NCBI RefSeq assembly: GCF_017349355.1
Contig: NZ_JAFMPM010000006.1
Location: forward strand, 124,001 to 188,000
Reading direction: 5' to 3'
DNA: 64,000 nt
Source: Thiothrix fructosivorans
Lineage (GTDB): Bacteria; Pseudomonadota; Gammaproteobacteria; Thiotrichales; Thiotrichaceae
Numbering within the stretch: the stretch's first letter is position 1; each line of letters starts with the position of its first letter. The translations under genes and the position numbers were made by a program. Shown one piece after another: positions 25,799 through 34,877 of the stretch. The notes below the pieces were generated by a model that saw nothing but the letters and a program-made list of their open reading frames with translations, made no database searches and was not told the origin of the DNA.

Positions 25799-27588
25799 AC
25801 CGCTGGCAGCATCTCCCACACCAGCCTATCAAACCCCAACGCCACCACCGCCAAACACCGCAAGCGCTGCGGTTCGTGGTATTTGTCGATCAACACCTGC
25901 TGATAATGCTGCAATTGCTCACTAGCTTCCCGCAAAGCCGCTTGCACCGCCGGAATAGCACGGGATTCATCGCGACTTTGCGCCCGCACCTGCTCACCCG
26001 TCAGATTCAGATCAGCCAGCGCCAAGTATTTAAATTCCATCACCATGTCCAACAGCGCGTACTGACGCATGTTCGGGCGCACAATCAAAGTTAAATCGCT
26101 ATAGCGCCGTTGCAACGCCGTTTCCGAATCCACGATGTAATAGGTATCTTCAAACAGCACTGTCAAAAACGCCGTTTTAACCGTTAACTCATTGCTCCAA
26201 CGGTAATCACGGTTATTAAAAACCGCGAAGTATTTGTCTTCCATAAACGCCACCAAGGGCTGCAAATCGGCAGTTTGGTAGAACGTTTTTGCCAATGCCT
26301 GCAAAGTACGGCGGTCTTGTGCAGCGGGTAGCGTATTGCGTTTCAACTCATCCACATACAAAGCGCGAATCACCAAATTAGGAATACTCAATTCCAACCC
26401 GCCCACCACGTCACGCCCACTCACGGTCAACACCCCAAAGAAATACAGCAAAGACACCATGTAATTGGGGTCAGTTTGCAAATCGTGGAGTTTTTCCATC
26501 CCAAATTGGCTTTCCAAATACGGAATGGCAACGGCGCGTTGCTCGTCGAGGATGTTAGCAATCACCTCTTGACCCAACGGCAAATTAGCAATGTAGCGGA
26601 TTTTGTTCGCATCCATTGCCAGATTACCATCGAGAATTTGGTCGGGTGCAACGCAGTGTTTTTGGAAGTGGCGCAAGTAGTAAAAGCACAAGGTTGGGTT
26701 ATAAACTTGTGATTCCGCCATGTCGCTGCAAAAACGGTAGCCGTTGTAAAACACCCGTAACGTTTCCAACGTAGTGGCAATGCTATCACTGGGTTGCTGG
26801 CAGTGCGTGCTAATGGTCGTGACCAGTGCTAACAATTCTGCGGTTGTTACCCCGCATAAACCATTGAACTCTTTATCAAGGTAAATATTGGTGGCAACGT
26901 TATAGCCGCTCGTCATATCGCTCATCACCAACGGCGACACGCCCGTAATGAAGACACGCCCCACTTTGCCTTCTGAGGCATTGGCTTTGACGGCTTTGAA
27001 CAGCGTTTTGAGAATGCCTTCACTTTGCACCAAATCCTGATAACGCTCAGCGTTGGGCTGGATTTGCATCAGCACTTCGTTGGCGAAATTGTCGTATTCG
27101 TCGATCAACAAATATAACGGGTAGCCACTGTGGCGAACCGTATTAACCAGCGATTCAAACGAAGCAATCGCATTGGTAGGAAAAATCTCAATCTCAGCTT
27201 GTAACTGCGCTTGGTAGCGCATTTGAAAGCCGCGAATCGCTTGGTTGATGTGGTCAAACAAATGCTGGGTAATCGCGGCAGTATCGCCTTGCGCGGATAC
27301 TTGCGAAAAATCCCAACGCAACACCATGTAAGTATTATGTTCCGGTGTCGGATGCTGCCCGACATGCAAATTGCCGAACAATTTATCAAAGTCAGCCGCA
27401 CGGTTTATGTCGTAGTAATTCGCCAACGTGGATAGCAACAGCGATTTACCAAAACGGCGCGGACGCAGAAACACCAGTTGCTTGCCCGCCTGTTCCAGCG
27501 CTGGAAGGTATTGGGTGCGATCAAGGTATAACGCACCACTCGTGCGAATATCGTGAAAATCACTGTTGCCGTAGGGGAAAATAATCAT
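25795..27588 (-). CDS. AAA-ATPase-like protein with PD-(D/E)XK nuclease domain
   Basis: A 597-residue protein. The N-terminal AAA-ATPase-like domain has FPYGNSDFHDIRTSGALYLD, Walker A in RPRRFGKSLLLSTLANYY and a Walker B-like YLLIDEYDNF. The C-terminal part (SNELTVKTAFLTVLF, LDMVMEFKYLAL) is the PD-(D/E)XK nuclease domain (DUF1703-like). Such genes expand in filamentous sulfur bacteria and Bacteroidetes and are often accessory. The function is unknown; a role in DNA handling or defence is conceivable but unsupported by neighbours. Confidence 0.85.
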   Translation of the reverse strand: MIIFPYGNSDFHDIRTSGALYLDRTQYLPALEQAGKQLVFLRPRRFGKSLLLSTLANYYDINRAADFDKLFGNLHVGQHPTPEHNTYMVLRWDFSQVSAQGDTAAITQHLFDHINQAIRGFQMRYQAQLQAEIEIFPTNAIASFESLVNTVRHSGYPLYLLIDEYDNFANEVLMQIQPNAERYQDLVQSEGILKTLFKAVKANASEGKVGRVFITGVSPLVMSDMTSGYNVATNIYLDKEFNGLCGVTTAELLALVTTISTHCQQPSDSIATTLETLRVFYNGYRFCSDMAESQVYNPTLCFYYLRHFQKHCVAPDQILDGNLAMDANKIRYIANLPLGQEVIANILDEQRAVAIPYLESQFGMEKLHDLQTDPNYMVSLLYFFGVLTVSGRDVVGGLELSIPNLVIRALYVDELKRNTLPAAQDRRTLQALAKTFYQTADLQPLVAFMEDKYFAVFNNRDYRWSNELTVKTAFLTVLFEDTYYIVDSETALQRRYSDLTLIVRPNMRQYALLDMVMEFKYLALADLNLTGEQVRAQSRDESRAIPAVQAALREASEQLQHYQQVLIDKYHEPQRLRCLAVVALGFDRLVWEMLPAV

Positions 27589-27725
27589 GGCTACGTCCTG
27601 CTGCTTTTATGCGGTTCAGTATAGCATGGCGAAACATACCCGACTGCCTGAGCCCATTGTTAGGGCTACCTTCATGAACTCACAGCTATAATCGCCCCCC
27701 AACAATAACAACAAGGCAACACCTC

Positions 27726-27872
27726 ATGGCACGCAAGCAAGCGCCGCGTCGCGCAAAAAAACCCCTGCGCCACACGATCGAACCCGTGATTAAAGGCTTT
27801 ATTGCATGGGTAGGCACATTCGTTCTAGTCGGTGGCATAGGCATCGTTGCCAACGGCATTCGCAGCCTGTAG
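27726..27872 (+). CDS. 48-residue single-pass membrane protein
   Basis: The small frame begins MARKQAPRRAKKPLRHTIEP and ends with a hydrophobic helix (GFIAWVGTFVLVGGIGIVAN). A strongly basic N-terminus before one transmembrane segment suggests an inner-membrane protein with the N-terminus inside. AAGG lies about 10 nt upstream. The family was not recognised. It sits alone between the AAA-like gene and qmoA; the 269 bp downstream hold the presumed qmo promoter. Confidence 0.5.
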   Translation: MARKQAPRRAKKPLRHTIEPVIKGFIAWVGTFVLVGGIGIVANGIRSL

Positions 27873-28141
27873 CACGGGAATGATTAGGCATTCAATATCA
27901 GCACATCAGAATATAACCAAGGGTTGATATTTATCATACTTGCACAAATTCATAAATTTATTTGATTTGCAAATCAATAAAAGCACCTATCCCTATCAGG
28001 GTACACGCTAGAATCCGGCGCATAAAATATAGTATGCTGCCTGCCACTAAAGAGCACGCCCTACCCTATACGTACACTGTGGGCCAATCGCAGGTGCTGC
28101 TTACAGGATTCCAAAATACTGTCTTTGACGGAGGAGCCTCA

Positions 28142-29422
28142 ATGACGGCTGTCGTTGCAACCAATCAGACCATTATCGTCGTCGGCGGCGGTATCAGCGG
28201 CATGACCGCTGCACTCGAAGCTGCCGAAACGGGTAAACAGGTTATCCTGCTGGAACAGCGCCCTTACTTGGGCGGACGTGTTTCCCAGCTTTACAAATAC
28301 TTCCCTAAAATGTGTCACCCGACCTGCGGTCAAGAAATCAATCAGCGCCGCATTAAGATGAACCATAACCTCACGGTGCTCACGCAAGCGGAAGTCTCCA
28401 ATATCAGCGGTGACAAAGGCGATTACACGGTTTCCGTGACCCTGACCCCGCGTTACGTCAATAACAACTGTACTGCGTGCGGCGACTGCGCCAAAGCCGC
28501 AACCACTGAGTTTGACGACGAATTCAACTACAACCTCGGCAAGCGCAAAAGCGTGTACCTGCCGAACGCGATGGCGTTCCCGCAGCACTACGTGATCGAC
28601 TCGCGCATTATCGGCACAGCCGAAGCGGACGCGGCGAAAGCAGCCTGCAAATACGGCGCAATCGACCTCGACCAGCAAACGGAAACCCTCGACCTGAAAG
28701 CAGGCGCGGTAATCTTTGCGACGGGCTGGAAACCTTACGACGCGAACAAGATTCAGGCTTACGGCTACGACCGTTTTGCTAACGTCATTACCAACGTCGA
28801 ATTTGAACGCTTGATGGATCCACACGGCCCCACCAACGGCAAATTGCTGCGCCCATCTGATGGCAAAGAAGCGAAAAACATCGCCTTCATTCAGTGCGCG
28901 GGTTCGCGGGATAAAAACCATCTGGCGCATTGCTCACGCATTTGCTGCATGGCTTCCCTCAAGCAAACCAACTACGTGCAAGAAAAGTTTGGTGACGACG
29001 GCAAATCCACGATTTACTACATCGACATGCGGGCGATTGACCGGTTTGACGATTTCTACCAAAACGTGCAAGCCAACCCGAACGTCAGCTTCATTAAGTC
29101 CAAAGTGGCGAAAATCGACGAAGACAAAACAACCGGCAACCCTGTCCTGCACGGCGTGAATACCGAAGGCTACCACCGTTACGCCAACCAACACGATCTG
29201 GTGGTATTGGCAACGGGTATGGAACCGAGTGTGGATTTCAAAGGTTTCCCGATCAAGATTCTGGTCAACGATGAAGGCTTCATCGAACATGACGACAGCA
29301 ACGGCGGCATTTTTGCGGCTGGGGTTGCCTCCGACGCGCTGGACGTAAACCGCGCAGTTCAACACGCCACGGCTGCGGCCTTGCGTGCGGTGCAAGTCGT
29401 CAATCAGGTAGCAGGAGCATAA
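28142..29422 (+). CDS. qmoA: QmoA, HdrA-like flavoprotein
   Basis: A 426-residue subunit of the quinone-interacting membrane-bound oxidoreductase complex that exchanges electrons with AprBA. It has an FAD motif (IIVVGGGISGMTAALEAAE), the HdrA-type PYLGGRVSQLYKYFPKMCHP signature, an iron-sulfur region CTACGDC near residue 110 and the CAGSRDKNHLAHCSRICC block near 252. ATG 28142 has GGAGGAG 5 nt upstream. It is first in a four-gene operon with qmoB 1 bp downstream. Confidence 0.92.
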   Translation: MTAVVATNQTIIVVGGGISGMTAALEAAETGKQVILLEQRPYLGGRVSQLYKYFPKMCHPTCGQEINQRRIKMNHNLTVLTQAEVSNISGDKGDYTVSVTLTPRYVNNNCTACGDCAKAATTEFDDEFNYNLGKRKSVYLPNAMAFPQHYVIDSRIIGTAEADAAKAACKYGAIDLDQQTETLDLKAGAVIFATGWKPYDANKIQAYGYDRFANVITNVEFERLMDPHGPTNGKLLRPSDGKEAKNIAFIQCAGSRDKNHLAHCSRICCMASLKQTNYVQEKFGDDGKSTIYYIDMRAIDRFDDFYQNVQANPNVSFIKSKVAKIDEDKTTGNPVLHGVNTEGYHRYANQHDLVVLATGMEPSVDFKGFPIKILVNDEGFIEHDDSNGGIFAAGVASDALDVNRAVQHATAAALRAVQVVNQVAGA

Positions 29423-29423
29423 G

Positions 29424-31640
29424 ATGAAAATTGGTGGTTATCTGTGTACGGGTTGCGGTATTGGCGACCGTCTTGACACTAAATCCCTCGAATCAGTAGC
29501 CGTGCGCGAAGGTCGGATTGGCTTCTGCAAGACCCACGACTTCCTGTGCAGTCAGGCAGGCGTGGACATGATCAAAGCCGACATGGCAGCGGAAGGCGAC
29601 GACAAAGTAACCAAAGCGGTCATTATGGCGTGTTCGCGCCGTGCCAAAACCGAAAGTTTCAACTTCGGTGCTGTGCCAACCGCTCGCGTCAACTTGCGTG
29701 AAGGTGTCATCTGGATTCGTCCCGAAGGCAGCGAACACGACGAAACCACGCAGGAAATGGCAGCCGACTACATCCGCATGGGTTGCGCCGAAGTCAAAGC
29801 GATGCAACAAGCCGATGCCAGTGGTGAGCAAGGCAAAAACAACCACATTATGGTGGTCGGCGGCGGCATTACTGGCATGACAGCGGCACTCGAAGCCTCC
29901 AAAGCCGGTTACTACGCCAGCATTATCGAAAAGTCCGACCGTTTGGGCGGCGTGATGGGGCAACTCAAACAACGCCAGCCGGAACATTCCCCGTTCCAAA
30001 ACCCGCAAGATACCGGCGTTGCTGCCCTGATCGCAGCGGTGGAAGCGGATGACAAAATCACCGTTTACCTGAATTCTACCATTGCCAAAACAGCGGGTGC
30101 ACCGGGTCGTTTCGAGGTGGATATTGCCTCTACCGTAGGCGCAGGCACGCACGCTGAGTTTGGCGCAATTGTGCAAGCCACTGGCTTCACCCCTTATGAT
30201 GCGAATAACCTGCCGGAATTCAGCTACGGCAAATCGCCGAACGTGGTGACTCAACTGGAACTGGAAGCACTGGCTCGCGCCGCAGGCGATGGCCCGATCA
30301 AACGTGCTGACGGCAAAGTGGTCGAAAACGTGGTATTCGTGCAATGCGCGGGTCAACGCAGTACCAAGGAAGGGCATTTGTCCTACTGTTCGGGTCATTG
30401 CTGCGCTACCAGCATCAAACAAGCGATGTATTTCAAAGACAGCAACCCTGACATTGAAACCACCGTATTGTTTGACGACATCCGTACACCGGGTGCGGGC
30501 GGCGAAAACTTCTACCGCAGTGCGCAAGACAAGTTTGTGACTTTCCGTAAGGGCAAAGTTTCCACGGTTGACGTTAAAGGCAATGAGCTGCAAGTCAATT
30601 TCAAAGACTTGATCCTTGACGAAGATGCGCAGATGGGTGCTGATCTGGTGGTATTGGCGACGGGCATGTTACCCAACTCCGGTACTGACATCGACACCAT
30701 GAAGGACAAGGACGAAAGCGGCGAAGTGAAAGTCTCCGTCCAATCCATCCTTAACCTGAACTACCGCCAAGGCCCGGATATGCCGCAATTGGTGAATGGT
30801 TTCACCGATTCGCATTTCATCTGCTTCCCGTATGAAACCCGCCGCACGGGTATCTACAGCGCAGGCCCAGTACGCCGCCCAATGGATGCCGCGCAAGCGC
30901 AAACTGACGCAATGGGCGCGGTGATGAAAGCGATTCAGGCGATTGAAAACTCCGCGATTGGTCGCGCTGCGCACCCACGTTCCGGTGACTTGAGCTTCCC
31001 GTCATTCCGTAAAGAAGGCTGCACCCAGTGCAAACGCTGCACGGTGGAATGCCCGTTCGGCGCGATTGACGAAGACGAAAAAGGCTACCCGAAATACAAC
31101 GAAGCGCGTTGCCGCCGTTGCGGGACGTGCATGGGTGCTTGCCCGGTACAGGTTATTTCCTTCAAGAACTACTCCATCGAAACCGTCGGGGCGCAATTGA
31201 AAGCCGTCGATGTGCCGGATGAGTTCCAGGAAAAGCCGCGTATTCTGGTACTGGCGTGTGAAAACGATGCGTACCCCGCACTCGACATGGCAGCGATGAA
31301 ACGTAACGAATCCAGCGCGTTTATCCGCGTGATTCCGGTACGTTGCCTCGGCTCTACCAACACCATCTGGATCAAGGATGCCTTGGGTAGCGGTTACGAC
31401 GGCGTGGTCATGATGGGCTGCAAAAAAGGCGCAGATTATCAGTGCCATTTTGTCAAAGGCTCAGAAATGGCGCATGTTAGGATGGCAAAAATTGGCGACA
31501 CCCTGTCTACCATGAACCTCGAATCCGATCGCGTCGCGGTGCATGAAGTCGCCATTACCGACATCGACCGCGCACCCAAACTGCTGGATGAGATGGTTGA
31601 AGTGATTAACCGTGTCGGCCTCAGCCCGTTCAAGTTCTAA
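29424..31640 (+). CDS. qmoB: QmoB, HdrA/MvhD-like flavoprotein
   Basis: A 738-residue partner of QmoA. After an N-terminal cysteine-containing segment (GYLCTGCGIGDRL) comes an FAD domain (HIMVVGGGITGMTAALEAS). Two [4Fe-4S] motifs follow at about 532-578 (CTQCKRCTVECPFGA and CRRCGTCMGACPVQ), and a C-terminal MvhD-like domain (about 605-720, with VIPVRCLGS and MMGCKKGADYQC). This layout equals HdrA fused to MvhD, typical of QmoB, and suits electron confurcation or transfer between AprBA and quinone or another carrier. Confidence 0.92.
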   Translation: MKIGGYLCTGCGIGDRLDTKSLESVAVREGRIGFCKTHDFLCSQAGVDMIKADMAAEGDDKVTKAVIMACSRRAKTESFNFGAVPTARVNLREGVIWIRPEGSEHDETTQEMAADYIRMGCAEVKAMQQADASGEQGKNNHIMVVGGGITGMTAALEASKAGYYASIIEKSDRLGGVMGQLKQRQPEHSPFQNPQDTGVAALIAAVEADDKITVYLNSTIAKTAGAPGRFEVDIASTVGAGTHAEFGAIVQATGFTPYDANNLPEFSYGKSPNVVTQLELEALARAAGDGPIKRADGKVVENVVFVQCAGQRSTKEGHLSYCSGHCCATSIKQAMYFKDSNPDIETTVLFDDIRTPGAGGENFYRSAQDKFVTFRKGKVSTVDVKGNELQVNFKDLILDEDAQMGADLVVLATGMLPNSGTDIDTMKDKDESGEVKVSVQSILNLNYRQGPDMPQLVNGFTDSHFICFPYETRRTGIYSAGPVRRPMDAAQAQTDAMGAVMKAIQAIENSAIGRAAHPRSGDLSFPSFRKEGCTQCKRCTVECPFGAIDEDEKGYPKYNEARCRRCGTCMGACPVQVISFKNYSIETVGAQLKAVDVPDEFQEKPRILVLACENDAYPALDMAAMKRNESSAFIRVIPVRCLGSTNTIWIKDALGSGYDGVVMMGCKKGADYQCHFVKGSEMAHVRMAKIGDTLSTMNLESDRVAVHEVAITDIDRAPKLLDEMVEVINRVGLSPFKF

Positions 31641-31653
31641 GGAGGATGCTGGA

Positions 31654-32289
31654 ATGACTACTGCTGTCAATCAAGCGATGGTTGAAAAATACAAAGGCAA
31701 CTTCCTCAAAGAAGTGACGGATAACGTCGAGGAAGGCAACTGGGTCAAAATGTGTATGCAATGTGGCGTCTGTTCCGGTTCGTGCCCGCTGGGGCCGCAC
31801 TGGGATCACCCGCCGCAAGAGCTGTTCATGATGATCCGCGCCAACAAGCGTGACGAAGTGCTGTCGTCCACCTCGATGTGGATGTGTACGTCGTGCTACA
31901 ACTGCGTGGCGCGTTGCCCGCGTGGTCTGCCGATTACGCACATCATGCACGGCTTGGCGCACTACGGTAAGCGCATGGGCATGAAACCCAAGAACCAGCC
32001 GACGGAAAAATTCGGGCAAATGTTCTGGGATAACCTGATCAAAAAAGGTCGTGTCAACGAGCTGAAACTGGGTCTGGGCTTGTACTTCAAAGACGGTTTC
32101 GCGGAAGGCGTAAAAGTGTCGATGAGCAAGCAAAAACTGGGTTTGAACATGATGAAAGCCAAGCGTATGTCACCGATGGAAATGCTCGGTGGGCATGGCG
32201 TTAGCGATCTTTCTGGCTTCCACGCCATGCTGAAAAAAGCCGAAGAGCTGGAAGCAGCACGTGTCGGCACCAACACTGACGCGAAATGA
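31654..32289 (+). CDS. hdrC: HdrC-like iron-sulfur protein
   Basis: A 211-residue protein with two [4Fe-4S] motifs, CMQCGVCSGSCPLG and CTSCYNCVARCPRG, in the HdrC arrangement. It has a GGAGG site directly upstream. In sulfate reducers of the Desulfovibrio kind the third Qmo subunit is the membrane protein QmoC; here the HdrC half is a soluble protein and the HdrB half is the next gene, so the membrane cytochrome part is absent from the operon. It probably passes electrons between QmoAB and HdrB. Confidence 0.88.
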   Translation: MTTAVNQAMVEKYKGNFLKEVTDNVEEGNWVKMCMQCGVCSGSCPLGPHWDHPPQELFMMIRANKRDEVLSSTSMWMCTSCYNCVARCPRGLPITHIMHGLAHYGKRMGMKPKNQPTEKFGQMFWDNLIKKGRVNELKLGLGLYFKDGFAEGVKVSMSKQKLGLNMMKAKRMSPMEMLGGHGVSDLSGFHAMLKKAEELEAARVGTNTDAK

Positions 32290-32305
32290 GGAGGATGAGG
32301 TAACA

Positions 32306-33205
32306 ATGGCAAAGCATGAATATTCTTACTACCCCGGCTGTTCTTCCCAGAAGGGAGCATCGTCTTCCAACTTGGAAAAGTCGGTCGTAACCCTGTGCGA
32401 AGAGCTGGACATCAAGCTGAATCCAATCCCGGATTGGAACTGCTGCGGCGCATCCATCGGTTATGCTGGCGGTGGCGAACTGCCGCGCATGACGCTTTCC
32501 GCGCGTAACTTGGCCTTGTCCGAAAAGCATCACCCGGATCAGGACGTGGTAGCCACTTGCGCTGCTTGCTGGCTCAACACCCGCGAAGTGCAAGAACGTT
32601 TGAACCACAACCCTACTCTGAAAGCCGAAACCAATATTGCCCTGCAATCGGTGAAGCTGGAATACAAGGGCAACAAAAAAGTCCGCCACATGGTGGAAGT
32701 CCTGATCGAAGACATCGGTTACGACGTGCTGGGTTCTAAGGTTAAAAAGCCGCTGGAAGGTCTGAAAATCGCTGGTTACGTCGGTTGCCAAACCAACCGC
32801 CCATTCGGGATTGCCGGTGAATCCTTCGAGAACCCGATGTATCTGGACAAGATGGTCGAAACCCTCGGCGCGGAAGCCCTCACCAAGTACGACAAAAAAG
32901 TCGCTTGCTGTAGCGGTGCGCTAATGTTCTCTGAACCCGAAAAAGGTCAGGCATTGGTGAAAGACATCATCGAATCCGCTTACGACAGCGGCGCGAACAT
33001 GATCGTTACCCCTTGCCCATTGTGCCAAGCCAACGTGGAAATCTACCAAGATGACATCAATGCGCGTTACAAAACCAATTTCGATATGCCGGTCATGTAC
33101 TACAGCCAGTTGATGGACGTAGCGTTTGGGCGTTCCGCGCTGGATGCGGCGTTGAATGGCAACATTATCCAGTCCAAGAAATTGCGTGAGATTGCTGACA
33201 AATAA
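32306..33205 (+). CDS. hdrB: HdrB-like CCG-domain protein
   Basis: A 299-residue protein with two CCG domains (CX31-39CCX35-36CXXC type): YYPGCSSQ, DWNCCGASIG and CAACWLN, then GCQTNRPFG, ACCSGALMF and PCPLCQAN. In heterodisulfide reductase these bind the noncubane [4Fe-4S] clusters that reduce a disulfide. In this operon the physiological partner is unknown; a disulfide of a DsrC-like protein or a quinone route are options. It starts 16 bp after hdrC and is followed by a terminator. Confidence 0.88.
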   Translation: MAKHEYSYYPGCSSQKGASSSNLEKSVVTLCEELDIKLNPIPDWNCCGASIGYAGGGELPRMTLSARNLALSEKHHPDQDVVATCAACWLNTREVQERLNHNPTLKAETNIALQSVKLEYKGNKKVRHMVEVLIEDIGYDVLGSKVKKPLEGLKIAGYVGCQTNRPFGIAGESFENPMYLDKMVETLGAEALTKYDKKVACCSGALMFSEPEKGQALVKDIIESAYDSGANMIVTPCPLCQANVEIYQDDINARYKTNFDMPVMYYSQLMDVAFGRSALDAALNGNIIQSKKLREIADK

Positions 33206-33241
33206 GCGTTCAATAACCGTTTATCGCACGTTTAGGAGAAA

Positions 33242-33264
33242 AGGGGCATAATGCCCCTTTTTTC
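33242..33264 (+). terminator. Terminator of the qmo-hdr operon
   Basis: AAGGGGCAT / ATGCCCCTT is followed by a T run, 36 nt after hdrB. Confidence 0.85.
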
Positions 33265-33284
33265 TTGCCAAGGAATTGATAAAC

Positions 33285-33761
33285 ATGAAAACAACCACAT
33301 TATTGGCGCTGGCAGTGGCACTCTCCAGCAGCGTTTTTATGGCAGCGTGTTCGGACAAAACTGCCACGACGAGTACCACTGGCACTTCTTCCCCACAAGC
33401 AACGGATATTAAAATGGTCGATTTAGTTAAAACGGATGTAAAAGTAGGCGACGGTACGGAAGCCACCGCTGGCAAGATGGTGTCTGTGCATTACACGGGC
33501 TGGTTGTATGATGAAAAAGCCGCCGACAAGCACGGAACGAAGTTTGATAGTTCGCGTGATCGCGGACAGCCTTTCCAATTCCCACTCGGCGGCGGCCAAG
33601 TCATCAAAGGCTGGGATCAAGGCGTGGTTGGCATGAAAATCGGCGGGCAACGCACCTTAGTCATTCCTGCTGAAATGGGCTACGGGGCGCGGGGCGCGGG
33701 CGGCGTAATTCCACCGAACGCCACACTGGTGTTTGATGTTGAGCTGCTCGGCGTCAACTAA
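33285..33761 (+). CDS. FKBP-type peptidyl-prolyl isomerase, lipoprotein
   Basis: A 158-residue protein with a lipoprotein signal (lipobox MAAC, Cys about 21), a Ser/Thr linker and an FKBP domain: [68 protein letters not shown]. The ligand-pocket residues of active FKBPs (Tyr, Asp, Trp) are present. It probably assists folding of exported proteins. ATG 33285 is 10 nt after AAGGA. It converges with the phosphodiesterase gene. Confidence 0.92.
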   Translation: MKTTTLLALAVALSSSVFMAACSDKTATTSTTGTSSPQATDIKMVDLVKTDVKVGDGTEATAGKMVSVHYTGWLYDEKAADKHGTKFDSSRDRGQPFQFPLGGGQVIKGWDQGVVGMKIGGQRTLVIPAEMGYGARGAGGVIPPNATLVFDVELLGVN

Positions 33762-34249
33762 TCCGCAAAGCGGATTTCCCGCACATCCCACACCTGATCG
33801 TTCGCGGTCAGCACCAAACAGGATGGCCCGCCATGATTGCGGGTCAGCCCTGCTGCACCGGGGTTCACCACCCACGGCAGCGCACTTTTATCCTGCACCA
33901 TCTTATGTGTATGCCCGTACACGATCATCCGCGCATCGGGGTGTTGCGCACGTAATGAATCGTGGCAAGGGGTGTGATGCCCATGCTCATGCCCGTGCTC
34001 AATGCAAATTTTACCGCCCGGCAACTCCAGCTCACTGCTGGTGGGCAGTGGGAAATCGACCATGCAACGCGGCTCATTATTACCCGCCACCGCAATCACC
34101 ATTGCGCTTTTAGGCTGCATCGCCGCGAGTACATTTTCCCCGCAAATATCACCCGCATGAATGGCGTAATCGCACTCACGAATGATGTCGATAATGCGTG
34201 GATCAAGATGCCCATGCGTATCGGAAATAATTGCCACAGAAACCGTCAT
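33758..34249 (-). CDS. YfcE/MJ0936-type metallophosphodiesterase
   Basis: A 163-residue calcineurin-like enzyme with all metal motifs: ISDTHGHLD at the N-terminus, [26 protein letters not shown] and YGHTHK. The family hydrolyses phosphodiester bonds with two bound metals; the natural substrate is not known. It overlaps the convergent FKBP gene by 4 bp. Confidence 0.88.
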   Translation of the reverse strand: MTVSVAIISDTHGHLDPRIIDIIRECDYAIHAGDICGENVLAAMQPKSAMVIAVAGNNEPRCMVDFPLPTSSELELPGGKICIEHGHEHGHHTPCHDSLRAQHPDARMIVYGHTHKMVQDKSALPWVVNPGAAGLTRNHGGPSCLVLTANDQVWDVREIRFAD

Positions 34250-34296
34250 TGTTCTATACCCTAAAAGTTTTATTCAAATTGAATGGTCACAACGGC

Positions 34297-34323
34297 AAAA
34301 ACCCAGCACAAGGCTGGGTTTTT
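34297..34323 (-). terminator. Rho-independent terminator of the RRM gene
   Basis: AACCCAGC and GCTGGGTT arms with T runs on both sides, 30 bp beyond the RRM gene stop on the minus strand; potentially bidirectional. Confidence 0.8.
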
Positions 34324-34352
34324 GGATTCGGTATTGAGCCGGTGAGGGCTGC

Positions 34353-34724
34353 TTACCAGCGACCACCGCTGCTGCCACCACTGCGTGATGAACCGCCGCC
34401 GAAGCCGCCGCCACCACCGCTGCGTGAACCACCGCCAGCGCCGCCGCCGAAGCCACCGCCACGGTTATCGCGTGGTGCTTGTGGCTTAGCTTCGTTAACT
34501 TTAACGCTACGACCGTCGATGTCAGTACCGTTCAAGCCATCAATCGCTTTCTGTGCGTCGCTACCACTGGACATTTCAACGAAGGCAAAGCCTTTGTTTT
34601 GCCCTGTGTCGCGGTCAGTGATAACGCTGACTGATGTCACGTCACCGTACTGGCTGAATTTATCTTGCAGAGTTTGCTGGGTAATAGAATAAGGCAAATT
34701 GCCAACGTAAAGCTTAGTAGCCAT
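34353..34724 (-). CDS. RRM RNA-binding protein with Gly-rich tail (1)
   Basis: A 123-residue protein with one RNA recognition motif: RNP2 KLYVGNLPYS at the N-terminus and RNP1 NKGFAFVEM near residue 42. It is followed by a flexible tail of GGG/SRSGG repeats. Bacterial and cyanobacterial proteins of this type bind single-stranded RNA and often respond to cold. AGGAGG lies 6 nt before ATG 34724. A long leader upstream may be regulatory. A paralogue lies at 50295-50738. Confidence 0.92.
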   Translation of the reverse strand: MATKLYVGNLPYSITQQTLQDKFSQYGDVTSVSVITDRDTGQNKGFAFVEMSSGSDAQKAIDGLNGTDIDGRSVKVNEAKPQAPRDNRGGGFGGGAGGGSRSGGGGGFGGGSSRSGGSSGGRW

Positions 34725-34877
34725 GTGTAACCTCCTAAAGGTTTCAGTAAACCGCTCAAGAGGATGTAGGCAGAATACCCGCAGACTCGATAGAAACGAT
34801 GTGATAAAGTGCACAGTATACAGGGTTTCTGGCGAGTAGCTAGCTCGCCAGTGCTTTAAAGCCTGTAAAATCCGTTT

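Noticed and set aside
29493-30593. A long minus-strand frame of 366 codons opposite qmoB
   Set aside because: GC-rich genes with strong codon bias often leave open antisense frames; the protein is rich in His/Phe/Arg and has no family features.
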